DNA from: Clostridiales bacterium
GTDB lineage: Bacteria > Bacillota > Clostridia > Oscillospirales > Oscillospiraceae
Reading direction: 5' to 3'
NCBI GenBank assembly: GCA_004551945.1
Contig: SFPN01000037.1
Span: forward strand, 1 to 14,218
DNA length: 14,218 bases
Part shown: positions 14,121 to 14,218 of the stretch, piece by piece
Numbering within the stretch: position 1 is the first letter of the stretch
Layout: every line of letters begins with the position of its first letter
The notes under the pieces: generated by a model
Told to the model about the DNA's origin: nothing
The model's database searches: none
The model's input: the letters and a program-made list of their open reading frames with translations, nothing else
Program-made: the position numbers and the translations under genes

Positions 14121-14218
14121 TGCACTTGTCAAGAAAAAGTAGACACTAAAAAAGACAAAATTACAAGAAGCCCAGTTCGGTCTTGTACTGAACTGGGCTT
14201 TTGTAGCCCAAGGCAGCA
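14121..14218 (-). mobile_element. Right part of an IS3-family (IS150-group-like) insertion sequence
   Basis: The element begins TGCACTTGTCAAG and continues AAAAAGTAGACAC (to about 14145). This resembles IS150-group ends, which start TGTACTG and contain AAAAAGTTGGACA. The transposase stop codon follows 15 bases later, as usual for IS3 elements. Only the 3' end of the element is in the window. A short target duplication would be expected, but the other junction is not visible. Confidence 0.8.
14161..14218 (-). CDS. IS3-family transposase OrfB, C-terminal fragment
   Basis: The last 18 codons, read on the minus strand, encode ALGYKSPVQYKTELGFL and end in TAA (14163-14161). The SPVQYK/RT ending is the conserved C-terminus of IS3-family OrfB, the DDE integrase subunit, normally made by frameshifting from OrfA. 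The gene runs off the window edge, so this is a partial gene and not evidence of truncation in the genome. Confidence 0.85.
   Translation of the reverse strand, partial: AALGYKSPVQYKTELGFL

Noticed and set aside
11577..14132. An 851-codon open frame on the minus strand opposite pcrA
   Set aside because: Shadow frame caused by codon bias; no recognisable motif and no ribosome site at its start.
1..14218. CRISPR array, tRNA, rRNA, prophage or defence genes
   Set aside because: No regularly spaced repeats, no cloverleaf or rRNA core sequence, and no phage or nuclease module was seen; the only mobile DNA is the IS fragment at the right edge.

Overview
The window looks like chromosomal DNA of a GC-rich, low-sporulation-type gut Clostridia member (Oscillospiraceae, Flavonifractor/Lawsonibacter-like). 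I infer this from the gene families, strong AGGAGG-type ribosome binding sites, sigma-A promoters with AT-rich -10 boxes in otherwise GC-rich DNA, and intrinsic terminators after most genes. The genus is inferred from style, not from a marker gene. It is mostly housekeeping and envelope DNA, not a defence island or prophage. No rRNA, tRNA or CRISPR array was seen.

Layout. (1) 204-950 (+): DivIVA-like coiled-coil protein. It converges on (2) 1015-3234 (-), a single 739-residue polypeptide that joins a family-4 glycosyltransferase to a CsaB-type polysaccharide pyruvyl transferase. A 20-bp hairpin between them serves both. (3) 3321-3860 (+): DUF4330 membrane protein, divergent from the fusion gene; the two promoters overlap back to back. 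Together they suggest secondary cell-wall polymer synthesis and pyruvylation. (4) 3992-4211 (+): a lysine riboswitch with an intrinsic terminator, leading into (5) 4234-5994 (+), an NhaC-superfamily transporter, so its cargo is probably lysine. The transporter carries an extracytoplasmic-looking N-terminal module of four CxxC pairs of the DnaJ CxxCxGxG type, which is the oddest protein architecture here.

(6) 6035-6780 (-): two overlapping half-size TauE/SafE (TSUP) genes, together equivalent to one full transporter. (7) 6886-8424 (-): membrane-anchored SurA/PrsA-like foldase with two degenerate parvulin domains. (8) 8744-10345 (+): CTP synthase pyrG, preceded by a leader that contains a complete intrinsic terminator, so attenuation is likely. 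(9) 10499-11383 (+): NAD(P)H-hydrate epimerase domain protein lacking the kinase-like dehydratase half. (10) 11637-14087 (+): PcrA/UvrD helicase with an insertion of roughly 45 residues between motifs I and Ia. (11) 14121-14218 (-): the end of an IS3-family (IS150-like) insertion sequence, whose terminal repeat starts exactly where the stem of the pcrA terminator breaks off.

The best leads are the lysine-riboswitch-controlled transporter with its Cys-rich domain, the GT4-CsaB fusion with its overlapping promoters, the pyrG leader, and the IS insertion into the pcrA terminator. I found no convincing evidence of a wholly new multi-gene system.
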